From Chloroflexota bacterium (GTDB lineage: Bacteria; Chloroflexota; Anaerolineae; UBA4142): DNA of 64,000 nt. Position 1 is the first letter of the stretch. Each line of letters opens with the position of its first letter. The DNA lies in NCBI GenBank assembly GCA_016215025.1, contig JACRMI010000191.1, positions 124,001-188,000 of the forward strand, given 5' to 3'. Positions 43,966 to 52,301 of this stretch are shown here, one piece after another. The notes under the pieces were generated by a model. The model ran no database searches. It had not been told where the DNA came from and saw only the letters and a list, made by a program, of their open reading frames with translations. Both the position numbers and the translations under genes were made by a program.

Positions 43966-44037
43966 GTCATTCTGAGCCGCGAAGCAACGAAGAATCTCAC
44001 GGTGCATAGAAAGATTCTTCGCGCGCTCAGAATGGCA
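43966..44037. repeat. GTCA-CTGAGCCGCGAAG palindromic repeat, copy 3
   Basis: GTCATTCTGAGCCGCGAAGC ... GATTCTTCGCGCGCTCAGAATGGCAG: a diverged member of the family at 25513, 32579 and 53403. It separates the small EutT-N-like gene from the GT39 gene. Confidence 0.75.
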
Positions 44038-44044
44038 GTTTGAA

Positions 44045-46000
44045 CTATTTTGCCTTTAACTCAAATGGACCAATCAACACTGGCTCGATCTTTTCTTCGC
44101 CCCACGTCATCGCCGGCGCACGATAGGCATAACGCGTCCAAACCACATCGACCTGGACACGATAATTTCCAGGTACAGTATCGGCTGGCACTTGAATCGT
44201 CCACGTTCCTTCAAACATGCCTGGCTGCCAACCCTTGTTCTGGAACAAATCGCTCGACGTTCTACCGACTTCACGGTCTGTATCGTCCAACAATCGAAGC
44301 TCAACTTGAAATGGCTCTGGCTTGTCGCCGACTGGCCGCCAAGTCATTTTCAATTTAAGAGGCTCGCCAGACTTCCAATCGACAGTATCATATCCAACGA
44401 GTTCTACCAAATCGCCAGAGTCGCCATAGCGAGCAGCGACGCGATGCGACGGAAGAATCGCGTTGGTTTTGAGGATTCGAATTTCAAAATTGCTTTGATT
44501 GAAACGTGCGGCCTCATGAAAGCGTGAAAAGAACGAATTCAGTTGATCCAATTCTGCGCCGTAACGCTCTGGCTCAGCAAAAAATTGGCCATAGACGCCC
44601 TGGCTGAAAATCAAGTACTCGAATCCATTGGCAACATACCAATCGGGCGTATGGTCTTGGACCGCAAAGTAACCATCGACATTGAATTTCTTTTTGTCGA
44701 CAAACGGCGAGTACGGTTCAAGTGCTATGCGTGAGCCGGGCGCAAGCTGCGCATCGATCCATTGACGCGCATTCTCGCGTCCATCCGGCTGCAGTATCAA
44801 TTCGTTGCGGGCAGCGGAAGCACGAGCTAGAGGCAATGCGAAGAACGCAATGAGAATGGCTACACTCGCGGTGCGGAATGATTGCCGGATCGTCAATCGT
44901 TCTGACCATTGGACAAGAGTATCGACAAACTGAGCCGCCAAGATCAGAACAAGTGGAATCACCGGCAGGATCGTGCTATCGTAATGCAGTTGAAAAAGTC
45001 CAACGAAAGCGGTGTAAAGAACGATGAAACTCAGCAAGGCGATTTCTTTGGGTGATCGAACCAGGACACCTCTGATCGCTTGTGCCGCAGCCGCAAACAA
45101 AATCCATCCTTGCGTGTTCCACAGCAAAGTCAGATACCATCGATACGAAGTTCGCTCAGTCGCTAGTTGACCGCCGCTGTAATGACTGGCGTCGAATGTA
45201 AACCAATGCCAAAAAGTCGATACGTCGAAGAGCGCGAACGGGGTCGTCAGAAAAAAAGTTACAACACTCGCCACAGCCGCAATGAAGATTTCACGTCGAA
45301 ATAATAATCGCCGACCGAAGCGAATAAAGTGCGCCACGAGCAACGGCAAGACGGCAAAGATCAAGTTGTACTTGCTCGATGTCGCCAAGCCCAGTCCGAT
45401 TCCCGCAAGCACATAATTTCGCAGCGTTGGCTGATCGACAATTTTGAGCGCGAAGAAAATCGTCCACAATGCAAAAAAAACTGCCAACGTGTCGGGGCGA
45501 ATCAGTTGACTGTTTTGAACATCGATCAATTCCACGGCCAAAAAGAGCGCCGCAGTCCTTGCGACTAGTTTACCATTGGAGAGCTGTCGCCCGATGGCAT
45601 ACACCCAAAAGATCGAAAGGGTACCCACCACAGCAGTCAGCGCACGCCCCAGCCACAACTCCGCAGGCAACTGAGCTTTGGCGACAGCAATCGTAATGAA
45701 ATCCGGACTCAAAAGATCAGCCGGAGTGGTAAAGACACCTGCCAATCGCCCCCAGGCAAAATAGCCAAGCAAAACCAGCGCATTTAAATAATATGACAGT
45801 GAAGGCCAAGCAAAGACATGTGGGTTCAAATCACCCGTCTGCAAAAATCGCAGGCTAACGCCGAGCGGCACGCCTTCGTCCGGATTGTACATATACGGTA
45901 AGCCAAAACCGATGCCCCACAAACGCAGCATCAAGCCAAGGATGACGATTACAATTAAGACCCAATTGGCTTTTTGAATTCGGCTCACCCATTTGTTCAT
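44045..46000 (-). CDS. GT39/PMT-type membrane glycosyltransferase
   Basis: 651 residues, about ten to twelve membrane helices. 'GFGLPYMYNPDEGVPLGVSL' carries the acidic (DE) catalytic pair of PMT-type GT-C enzymes. A C-terminal beta-rich part follows, with 'WQPGMFEGTWTIQVPADTVP'. It probably transfers a sugar from a polyprenyl phosphate to a surface acceptor. It starts the glycosyltransferase block as transcribed, six bases from the small membrane gene. Confidence 0.85.
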   Translation of the reverse strand: MNKWVSRIQKANWVLIVIVILGLMLRLWGIGFGLPYMYNPDEGVPLGVSLRFLQTGDLNPHVFAWPSLSYYLNALVLLGYFAWGRLAGVFTTPADLLSPDFITIAVAKAQLPAELWLGRALTAVVGTLSIFWVYAIGRQLSNGKLVARTAALFLAVELIDVQNSQLIRPDTLAVFFALWTIFFALKIVDQPTLRNYVLAGIGLGLATSSKYNLIFAVLPLLVAHFIRFGRRLLFRREIFIAAVASVVTFFLTTPFALFDVSTFWHWFTFDASHYSGGQLATERTSYRWYLTLLWNTQGWILFAAAAQAIRGVLVRSPKEIALLSFIVLYTAFVGLFQLHYDSTILPVIPLVLILAAQFVDTLVQWSERLTIRQSFRTASVAILIAFFALPLARASAARNELILQPDGRENARQWIDAQLAPGSRIALEPYSPFVDKKKFNVDGYFAVQDHTPDWYVANGFEYLIFSQGVYGQFFAEPERYGAELDQLNSFFSRFHEAARFNQSNFEIRILKTNAILPSHRVAARYGDSGDLVELVGYDTVDWKSGEPLKLKMTWRPVGDKPEPFQVELRLLDDTDREVGRTSSDLFQNKGWQPGMFEGTWTIQVPADTVPGNYRVQVDVVWTRYAYRAPAMTWGEEKIEPVLIGPFELKAK

Positions 46001-46005
46001 TCAGA

Positions 46006-46494
46006 CTATTGCGCCTTACTCTTTGTTCCAGCACCAAACCACAAAAACTGTCCTACCAAAATCAGGATGCCGATCAAAACGAGTATCAGGGGCCATCCTT
46101 TTTCAATGAGCGACTGCGCTTGCGGGATGCCTTCGGCAATGCCGACGAGCACGAGGATGCTCCCCGGTATCAGCGGCCACCAATGCGATGAGCGCACCAC
46201 GATCAATTGCACAACGAAGATGGCAATAAAGCCAAGCCCTAAACCAATCGGAACAGTGCCCGCTGTGCCAAGCGGCGGTCGATCAAAAATCAAGCCAGCG
46301 CCGATACCGGTTAAAATGCATCCTGGGATTAGGACGGCATAGCTGCGCGTTATGACATACGGAATGAGAAAAACAAGTCCCAGCAGTACGAGAAACAATC
46401 CGGGACCAAAGTCAAAAAATTGCATCAAGAGAAACATGATGCCGAGCGCAATCAAGATCACCCCAGGAATGAGGCGTGCTCGATTGATTGGCAT
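46006..46494 (-). CDS. Small multi-helix membrane protein
   Basis: 162 residues, about seven hydrophobic helices with repeated 'IPGVILIALGIMFLL', 'IPGCILTGIGAGLIF', 'IPGSILVLVGIAEGI' segments, i.e. an internally repeated two-helix unit. No family named. ATG 46494 is chosen because it begins 'MPINRARLIPG' next to a run of repeats; the upstream frame to 46560 is repeat sequence. Confidence 0.75.
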   Translation of the reverse strand: MPINRARLIPGVILIALGIMFLLMQFFDFGPGLFLVLLGLVFLIPYVITRSYAVLIPGCILTGIGAGLIFDRPPLGTAGTVPIGLGLGFIAIFVVQLIVVRSSHWWPLIPGSILVLVGIAEGIPQAQSLIEKGWPLILVLIGILILVGQFLWFGAGTKSKAQ

Positions 46495-46509
46495 AGTACC
46501 CCCTCGTGA

Positions 46510-46576
46510 GACAGTGAACAGTAACCAGTAACCAGTCTGAATGAACTGTTCACTGCTCACTGTTCACTGACCACTG
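46510..46576. repeat. CAGTGAACAGTAACCAGT inverted repeat
   Basis: CAGTGAACAGTAACCAGT-type words at 46510-46537 are followed by complementary ACTGTTCACTG words at 46544-46576. Lies between the BMC-H stop and the membrane gene start and may end the BMC-H transcript. Confidence 0.6.
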
Positions 46577-46577
46577 A

Positions 46578-46898
46578 CTAAGCTTCGCCGCTGCGTCCGC
46601 CGATTGCGCCTTTGGACCCCTGCGGCAAAATCGCTTCGACGTCGCCGTGCGGTCGCGGGATCACGTGAACGCTCACCAACTCGCCGACACGCTTGGCGGC
46701 GGCTGCGCCGGCATCGGTTGCGGCTTTCACTGCGCCGACATCGCCGCGCACCATGACGGTGACGAACCCCCCGCCAATGTATTCACTGCCGATGAGTTTG
46801 ACATTCGCGGCTTTGACCATCGCATCTGCCGCTTCAATCGATCCGATCAGTCCCCGCGTCTCGACCATTCCGAGCGCAATCATTTCTGGTGCAACCAT
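46578..46898 (-). CDS. BMC-H hexameric shell protein
   Basis: 106 residues from ATG 46898, with CAGGAGG six bases upstream. 'ALGMVETRGLIGSIEAADAM', 'YIGGGFVTVMVRGDVGAVKA' and 'VGELVSVHVIPRPHGDVEAI' are standard for BMC-H, which builds the shell facets. It is the only BMC-H in the window and lies 13 kb from the BMC-T gene, separated by glycosyltransferases. The Gly-rich tail is a common ending. Confidence 0.95.
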   Translation of the reverse strand: MVAPEMIALGMVETRGLIGSIEAADAMVKAANVKLIGSEYIGGGFVTVMVRGDVGAVKAATDAGAAAAKRVGELVSVHVIPRPHGDVEAILPQGSKGAIGGRSGEA

Positions 46899-46971
46899 TC
46901 TTTCCTCCTGGTAGGGATTTCGAGTTTTCGATTCTTGATTTATGATTTTCGCTTTGCGTGCCGTTCTTTTT

Positions 46972-48096
46972 CTAGCCATTCGCAATTGCATCTAATTTAG
47001 TAGAACAGTAGGCGCAGTAAACTGCATCCCGCGCATTTTTCTTGCCACAGTTCGGACACATTTTCCCGCGTGGCTTGGGCAACGCCAAGCGTGGTCGGCT
47101 GGGCAATGCTGGACGCGGCGCGCGTGCGATCAAACTCTGCGCCACCTGTTTACCGCGCGCGAGCGCATCGGCGTAAATTTCTTTCATGCCCTGCCCGGAT
47201 ACCTTATGCCCGGTTTGATACCAGCGCAAGATCGCTTCGCCCACAGCGTACGTCCCAGCATAGGCAATCGCCACTTTGGGAATGATGCCCCACGCCGGAA
47301 TCAAGCCGATCAATTGACGCGCGAGTTGTCGCCACATGAATCCCGCACCGACGACGCCCCCCAATTCTGCAGCGTGATCTCTCCAATCGGTCGACAAGCC
47401 AAGCACGAGTCCGAGTTTGTAAACCATCAACGCCTGATTTTTCGTCAGCACGATCGTATCAGCGACGTTGAACGGAATATTCAGCGCCGGCACTATCTCG
47501 GCGATGCCGGTGCCAATGGAGTACGTCGCATTCGCCGACGACGTTTCGGCGATCAACTTATGCGCGACCGGCAGCCGAAAAATCGGATAGCGCCGCGCGA
47601 GCGCCGCGTGTCTTTCAGGGAGAGCCTCAAGCGCACGCGGAATAAATTGCATGGCAAGTGAATCGTAATCGAGCGCAGAACCGAATGCGATACGCGCACC
47701 GCTCCATGGCATCAGCGTCGAATTGATTTGGCTCGTATCGGCAACAGCATCCATTTTATTGTAAAAGACGATGACGTTTCGTCCCGCCGATTTCCATTCG
47801 CGATATAAATCAGCTTCGGCTGTAAAATCATCGCGCGTCGCGTCGAGCATCAACACGACAAGATCGACTAGACCCAGTCGCAGCGCTGCATCAAGATCTG
47901 CTTCGATCGTCGGACTGATGACCTTTTCACGCGAGCGTTTATCGTGACGTAACGCAGCGATCAACGTACTCTTGCCAACACTATCCGCACCAACAAACGC
48001 GAGAACAATAGGCCGCTCGGCTTCTTCGGCGAGAGGACGCGTATCGAGTTCTTTGAACGTCTTCCAAATATTGCCTAGGTCAGACCAAGCAGCCAC
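46972..48096 (-). CDS. GTPase with DUF697-like membrane part and zinc ribbon
   Basis: 374 residues, GTG start. G1 loop 'VGADSVGKST' and G4 'NKMD' are present; the G3 DxxG is replaced by 'LMLDATRDD'. A middle hydrophobic part, 'LGGVVGAGFMWRQLARQLIG' and 'IPAWGIIPKVAIAYAGTYAV', resembles DUF697. The C-terminus has a four-Cys ribbon, 'CPNCGKKNARDAVYCAYC'. It is next to BMC-H. GTPases such as EutP/PduV occur in BMC loci, but this one is a different family. Confidence 0.78.
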   Translation of the reverse strand: MAAWSDLGNIWKTFKELDTRPLAEEAERPIVLAFVGADSVGKSTLIAALRHDKRSREKVISPTIEADLDAALRLGLVDLVVLMLDATRDDFTAEADLYREWKSAGRNVIVFYNKMDAVADTSQINSTLMPWSGARIAFGSALDYDSLAMQFIPRALEALPERHAALARRYPIFRLPVAHKLIAETSSANATYSIGTGIAEIVPALNIPFNVADTIVLTKNQALMVYKLGLVLGLSTDWRDHAAELGGVVGAGFMWRQLARQLIGLIPAWGIIPKVAIAYAGTYAVGEAILRWYQTGHKVSGQGMKEIYADALARGKQVAQSLIARAPRPALPSRPRLALPKPRGKMCPNCGKKNARDAVYCAYCSTKLDAIANG

Positions 48097-48121
48097 TTAA
48101 ACTCCACAACCGTTGACTTGA

Positions 48122-48166
48122 CTGTGGCGCATGGCTGTGCCGCACTTCGGCACAGTCACGCCACAG
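48122..48166. repeat. CTGTGGCG...GGCTGTGCC palindrome, copy 1
   Basis: CTGTGGCGCATGGCTGTGCC pairs imperfectly with GGCACAGTCACGCCACAG around a short loop. The same words recur at 61626-61690. It lies between the GTPase and peptidase genes. GTCGGCGGTCGTCAGTCGGC follows, like the motif near 3970. Confidence 0.75.
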
Positions 48167-48201
48167 CCAGACCGCTGATCACCTCTTGCCGTCGGCGGTC
48201 G

Positions 48202-50154
48202 TCAGTCGGCGGTCAAGTATTTTACAAACCAGGCTACGATTCGTTTATTCAAATCGATAACGTGATTATTTTCGACAAAACCATGACTCTCGCGCGGATA
48301 GACCATCATCTCGACGGGTACGCCTTGGTCTTTGAGCGCGCGATAGAATTCGTAACCTTGCGAGACGGGAACATACGGATCGATCTCGCCATGGATGACG
48401 AGCGTCGGCGTTTTCACCCGCGCAACAAAATTCATCGGCGAGAATTTATCGTACGCGTTTCCGCGTTCGTACGGGCAAGCGTTGTTGGCGATTTGATCCC
48501 ACACGCTCAAGTTGCTCGTGCCGTGAAAGCTCAACCAATTCGTGATCGCCGCGCCAACCATCGCCGCTTTGAATCGATCGGTTTGCGTGATGCCCCATGA
48601 CGTCATGAATCCGCCGTAGCTCCAACCCGCGAGTCCCAGTTTGTTTTCGTCGACAAAATAATGCGCGATACAATAATCGACGCCCGTCATAATATCTTGC
48701 CAATCCATGCCGCCCATGTCGCCGACATTCGATTCGGTGAACGCAGTCCCCCAGCCCAGACTGCCGCGCGGATTCGGCAGAAAAACCATAAAGCCTTTCG
48801 CCGCAAGAAATTGGATACGATGACCGATAGCGTAATATCGCGCGCCGAAATTTCCTGCAGGACCGCCATGCACCCAGGTCACCATCGGATAGCGTTTGCC
48901 AGCGCGATAGCCAATTGGCTTGACGATGTAACCTTGCATCTCTGCGCCGTCACTGCTCCGCCAATAAATCTTTTCCGTCTCACCAATTTTGAAATAGCTT
49001 GTCTGCGGATTCACGCGCGAAAGCTGCTTCCACACCAATCCAGTTTTCTTGATCTTGGCAATCCAAACGTCCGGCGGATTCATCGAATCTTCACGCACGA
49101 CGGCAAGCGTCGATTGATCGCGCGTGAGCGTAAAGTGCTGCCAGAATCGCGCCAGAAAGCCAGCTTCGCCGCGCCACACTTGATGAAAATCACCGTACTT
49201 GATATTGAGTATTCCGATAGCGGCATCGCCGCTTTCGTAGCCCATCGTAATCAGCGACTTGCCATCAGGCGTCCAATAGAAATCCGAATAGTCGCGCGGC
49301 GAGTTGGCGGTGAAGTTACGCGCGTTGCTGCCATCGGCGTTCATCAACCAGATGTCACCCGAGACGACGCCGCGATCGCTCCAAATGCACGAGATGAACG
49401 CGATTTGTTTTCCATTGGGCGACCAACGCGCGAGCGCAAGTTGCTTGCCGCCCGTCGGAGTAAAAATCGTTTCTGGTTCTCCACCCTTTGCAGTTACGCG
49501 CGCAAAGCGCGGACGATACCATTCATACTCGAACGGCGCATCGGAGACGAGCAAAACAAAATCGCGGTCGTTCGGCGACCATTCGAATTCCCAGACATGA
49601 ATGTCGCCTTGTGTAACCTGGCGCGTCTCGCGCGTAGCAACATCGACAATCCATACACGCACGTACTTGGGATGCTTTTCAAATTCAATCGCATCGTCTT
49701 TCGACTGTTTGCGTTTTTTCTCTTCGTCGGTCTCGGCGTCTTCCATCAAGAACGCAATGCGCTTGCCGTCATGCGACCACTGCAGATCGAGGATGTTACC
49801 TTTCGCCTCGGTAATTGCATGTGCTTCACTACCACCCAGCGAAATTAGATAGATTTGCGGCTTGCCATCTTCGATGCGATCAGAGAGGAACGCAAGTGTT
49901 GAGCCATCGGGTGACCAACGCGGCGTGTTATCGGTGCGAACGCCGGTTGTGAAGGGTTTGTTCGACAAATTTCCAATTTGTCCTACCCAAATCTGGCTCC
50001 TGGGCCGTTTCGTATCGACCTTGAATGTATCGGCTACGGTGAACGCGACCAATTTTCCGCCAGGAGAGATTTGTGCATCGCTCACGAGTTTGAGGTCAAC
50101 AGCTTGTTCGATTGTGATTGCTTGTGGGGATTTTTTGGGCATGTGAACCTGCAT
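48202..50154 (-). CDS. S9 family prolyl oligopeptidase (acylaminoacyl peptidase-like)
   Basis: 650 residues: an N-terminal beta-propeller (WSPDG/SPNG repeats, about 40-390) and a C-terminal alpha/beta hydrolase with Ser in 'GLAGWSYGGFMTSW', Asp in 'HGEIDPYVP' and His in 'PRESHGF'. It hydrolyses short peptides; no signal peptide. Two ATGs (50154 and 50142) are possible starts. Its link with the BMC genes is only positional. Confidence 0.93.
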   Translation of the reverse strand: MQVHMPKKSPQAITIEQAVDLKLVSDAQISPGGKLVAFTVADTFKVDTKRPRSQIWVGQIGNLSNKPFTTGVRTDNTPRWSPDGSTLAFLSDRIEDGKPQIYLISLGGSEAHAITEAKGNILDLQWSHDGKRIAFLMEDAETDEEKKRKQSKDDAIEFEKHPKYVRVWIVDVATRETRQVTQGDIHVWEFEWSPNDRDFVLLVSDAPFEYEWYRPRFARVTAKGGEPETIFTPTGGKQLALARWSPNGKQIAFISCIWSDRGVVSGDIWLMNADGSNARNFTANSPRDYSDFYWTPDGKSLITMGYESGDAAIGILNIKYGDFHQVWRGEAGFLARFWQHFTLTRDQSTLAVVREDSMNPPDVWIAKIKKTGLVWKQLSRVNPQTSYFKIGETEKIYWRSSDGAEMQGYIVKPIGYRAGKRYPMVTWVHGGPAGNFGARYYAIGHRIQFLAAKGFMVFLPNPRGSLGWGTAFTESNVGDMGGMDWQDIMTGVDYCIAHYFVDENKLGLAGWSYGGFMTSWGITQTDRFKAAMVGAAITNWLSFHGTSNLSVWDQIANNACPYERGNAYDKFSPMNFVARVKTPTLVIHGEIDPYVPVSQGYEFYRALKDQGVPVEMMVYPRESHGFVENNHVIDLNKRIVAWFVKYLTAD

Positions 50155-50162
50155 CGTTGCAG

Positions 50163-50248
50163 TGTCAAGTCACAAGTCACAAGTTGCAAGTCTCATGCAA
50201 AATCGATTGGTGATTTGCAGCTTGTCACCTGCGACCTGAGACGTGCGA
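50163..50248. repeat. AAGTCACAAGTCACAAG repeat
   Basis: Tandem AAGTCACAAG words and later TTGTCACCTGCGACCTGAG words, related to the 9345-9421 block. It separates the peptidase and BMC-P copy C. Confidence 0.55.
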
Positions 50249-50249
50249 C

Positions 50250-50540
50250 TTAGGATTTCCTAAATGTGACTTTGCGACCGATTTCGAGCGAATCGACAAT
50301 GGCGAAAATGACGGCGTCGGTTGGCGTGTCTTTGGTGCTCGATGTTTGTCGCGCCGAGCTGCCTTGCGCGATCAGCACCACATCGTCGATTCCCGCATCG
50401 ACCGTATCGATGGCGACAATCGGCTTGCCGACGATTTCATTTTCGGTGGTCACTTCGCGAACGATGAGCAATTTTCGTCCGACGATTTTATCGTCTTTGA
50501 TAGTTGAAACAACGTCGCCGACGACGCGCGCGATCAGCAT
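50250..50540 (-). CDS. BMC-P vertex protein (EutN/CcmL family), copy C
   Basis: 96 residues from ATG 50540: 'MLIARVVGDVVSTIKDDKIV', 'KPIVAIDTVDAGIDDVVLIA' and 'QGSSARQT', then 'VIFAIVDSLEIG'. It is closer to copy A in its start ('MLIA.V.G.VVSTIK'). It is the first BMC gene of the minus-strand run as transcribed, after the dodecin gene. Confidence 0.94.
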   Translation of the reverse strand: MLIARVVGDVVSTIKDDKIVGRKLLIVREVTTENEIVGKPIVAIDTVDAGIDDVVLIAQGSSARQTSSTKDTPTDAVIFAIVDSLEIGRKVTFRKS

Positions 50541-50779
50541 CGCAATCTCCTGTAATACTCGACTGATTTGATTATATGTCAAAAGAGACTAGAGTCAAAA
50601 AAGAAAATTTTTGGGCGCACGCTATCATCGGCCCACAGCCATGTGCGCCGCGCGACGAACATCGACAAATTGTAACGGTGTCCAACGTCATTGCGCGCAG
50701 CGTCGGACGAACTACGTCCGCGCAATCTCCAAAGTACGACGGAGATTACTTCGTCGCAATAGCAGACCCAAGTGACGAA

Positions 50780-50995
50780 TTATTCGCTACCCTCGTACTT
50801 GAAGGAGACTTTGATCTTGGCGCGATAGGCAATGATCTTACCTTCTTCGAGCTGCATGTCGAGTTGCACAATCTCGGCAATGCGAAGGTCGCGCAAAGAT
50901 TTCGATGCACGGGCAACGGCTGCGGCTGCGGCTTTTTCCCATGACTCGGTGCTGGTACCAACTAACTCGATGACCTTGTAAACACTCTCTGCCAT
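50780..50995 (-). CDS. Dodecin, flavin-binding
   Basis: 71-residue dodecin forming flavin-storing dodecamers. 'VYKVIELVGTSTESWEKAAA' contains the conserved tryptophan, and 'IAYRAKIKVSFKYE' is the last strand. AAAGGAGG stands six bases before ATG 50995, which decides that start over 51013. It is the first gene upstream of the BMC-P copy C gene, with a 239-base gap in which I see no gene (only an ATTGCGCG/CGCGCAAT inverted pair). Confidence 0.93.
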   Translation of the reverse strand: MAESVYKVIELVGTSTESWEKAAAAAVARASKSLRDLRIAEIVQLDMQLEEGKIIAYRAKIKVSFKYEGSE

Positions 50996-51067
50996 TTTAG
51001 CCTCCTTTGCCAAGCTGGCGTTGTGGCGATAGTATAAATCAAGCTCTGCGCTTCGTCAACGAGCCTG

Positions 51068-51112
51068 CAATCGACATGCGACGCACCTCGGAGGTGCGTC
51101 GCATGTCGATTG
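51068..51112. repeat. Perfect 45-bp palindrome before recombinase (GACGCACCT family)
   Basis: Two exactly complementary 22-base arms (51068-51089 and 51091-51112) flank one G. The core GCGACGCACCT is shared with the copy inside the kinase gene at 15532-15572. It lies between the divergent dodecin and recombinase genes. Confidence 0.9.
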
Positions 51113-51153
51113 CGACCTTGACACTCATGTACGAGTGTGGTAAAAAGTACTCG

Positions 51154-52128
51154 ATGCGAAACGAACAACTTCCGCTCTTTCCAACGTCGGGTGCCAAACC
51201 CAAACCGCGCGAAACTGAATCGATTCAACCAACGCCGATTGCGTCGAGCGCGCCGCTTGTCGCAACATCCTCGCTCGCCGCAGCCATCACCGAATATCAC
51301 GAGCAGATGAAACGGCAAGGTCTATCGCCGCATACGATTCAAGCATTCGGCGGCGACCTCAACTTGTTTCGAAAATTTGTCGGCTCGAATGTGCCGCTCA
51401 ACGAAATCACCATCGAGACGATCAACAAATTTTTGAACTGGCTGCGTTACGAACGCGATGTACCATGCAGTCCGAAAACGTATCAGCGCCGATTGACGAC
51501 GCTCAAAGTTTTCTTTTCGTGGCTCAAGCAAACGCAAATTATTTTCGATGACCCCGCCGCACCGGTCGCGCACATTCCAGTCACAAGTCCCCTGCCTGAA
51601 ATTCTGTACGAGGATCAAATCGCCAAGCTGCTCGACGCGTGTCGCACGATTTTCAATGCCGACAAGAGCGATGCGCGCCCGCTGCTCCTCGTGACGTTGA
51701 TTCTTTCGACGGGCATCAAGAAAAGCGAGGCGATGGCAATTCGCGTGAGCGACCTTGACGCCGCCGATCCAAAAGCGGCTGCGCTCTACGTCCGTTATGC
51801 CGACGCGAAGAAACGACACAAGGAACGCAAGCTCAAGCTTGCGGCGGAATTTGCGACGACGTTACCACGTTATCTCGAACACTATCAACCGAAAGAATTT
51901 CTATTTGAATGCACGGCGCGCAACCTCGAGTACGTGCTCGCCGATCTGGCAAAGGCGACCGGCCTCGGCGACACTGTTTCGTTTGAAAGCTTGCGCTGGA
52001 CCTGTGCGGTTCAAGAGTACAAGAACGGAATGCCCGAAGACCACATTCGACAAAAGCTGGGGCTTTCGACGATCACGTGGGAAGAAGCGGGCGATCGCTT
52101 GAAAACTCTCGCTGGAAAAGCGTTGTAA
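51154..52128 (+). CDS. Tyrosine-recombinase-fold protein lacking catalytic residues
   Basis: 324 residues from ATG 51154. Residues 40-130 are the SAM-like core-binding domain ('ITEYHEQMKRQGLSPHTIQA'), and 150-324 the catalytic domain. The first catalytic arginine (TGxR) is lysine ('TGIKKSEA', Lys189). The HxxR site reads 'FESLRWTC' (Arg281 kept, His278 replaced by Glu). The nucleophile Tyr is absent: 'LGLSTITWEEAGDRL' replaces the LGH...Y segment and no later Tyr exists. The frame is intact, so it is likely a retained DNA-binding protein rather than a pseudogene. The frame extends upstream to 51007 through the palindrome, so the start is uncertain. Confidence 0.82.
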   Translation: MRNEQLPLFPTSGAKPKPRETESIQPTPIASSAPLVATSSLAAAITEYHEQMKRQGLSPHTIQAFGGDLNLFRKFVGSNVPLNEITIETINKFLNWLRYERDVPCSPKTYQRRLTTLKVFFSWLKQTQIIFDDPAAPVAHIPVTSPLPEILYEDQIAKLLDACRTIFNADKSDARPLLLVTLILSTGIKKSEAMAIRVSDLDAADPKAAALYVRYADAKKRHKERKLKLAAEFATTLPRYLEHYQPKEFLFECTARNLEYVLADLAKATGLGDTVSFESLRWTCAVQEYKNGMPEDHIRQKLGLSTITWEEAGDRLKTLAGKAL

Positions 52129-52301
52129 ATCAGCCACAGACTCACACGGAAGTACACAGAATAAAAATCTTGGCAATGGTGTTAGGAGTCGGGCATTCGC
52201 GCGATTGAATTTGCACGAGAATGTACCGCTAAAGTTTCGACTCGAAGTTTCCGATTGTAATTTCTATGTGTTTCTGTGTACTTCTGCGACAAAATCAATT
52301 C

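Noticed and set aside
50576..50944. 122-codon open frame on the plus strand over the dodecin gene
   Set aside because: Antisense to a clear dodecin gene, no recognisable motifs.
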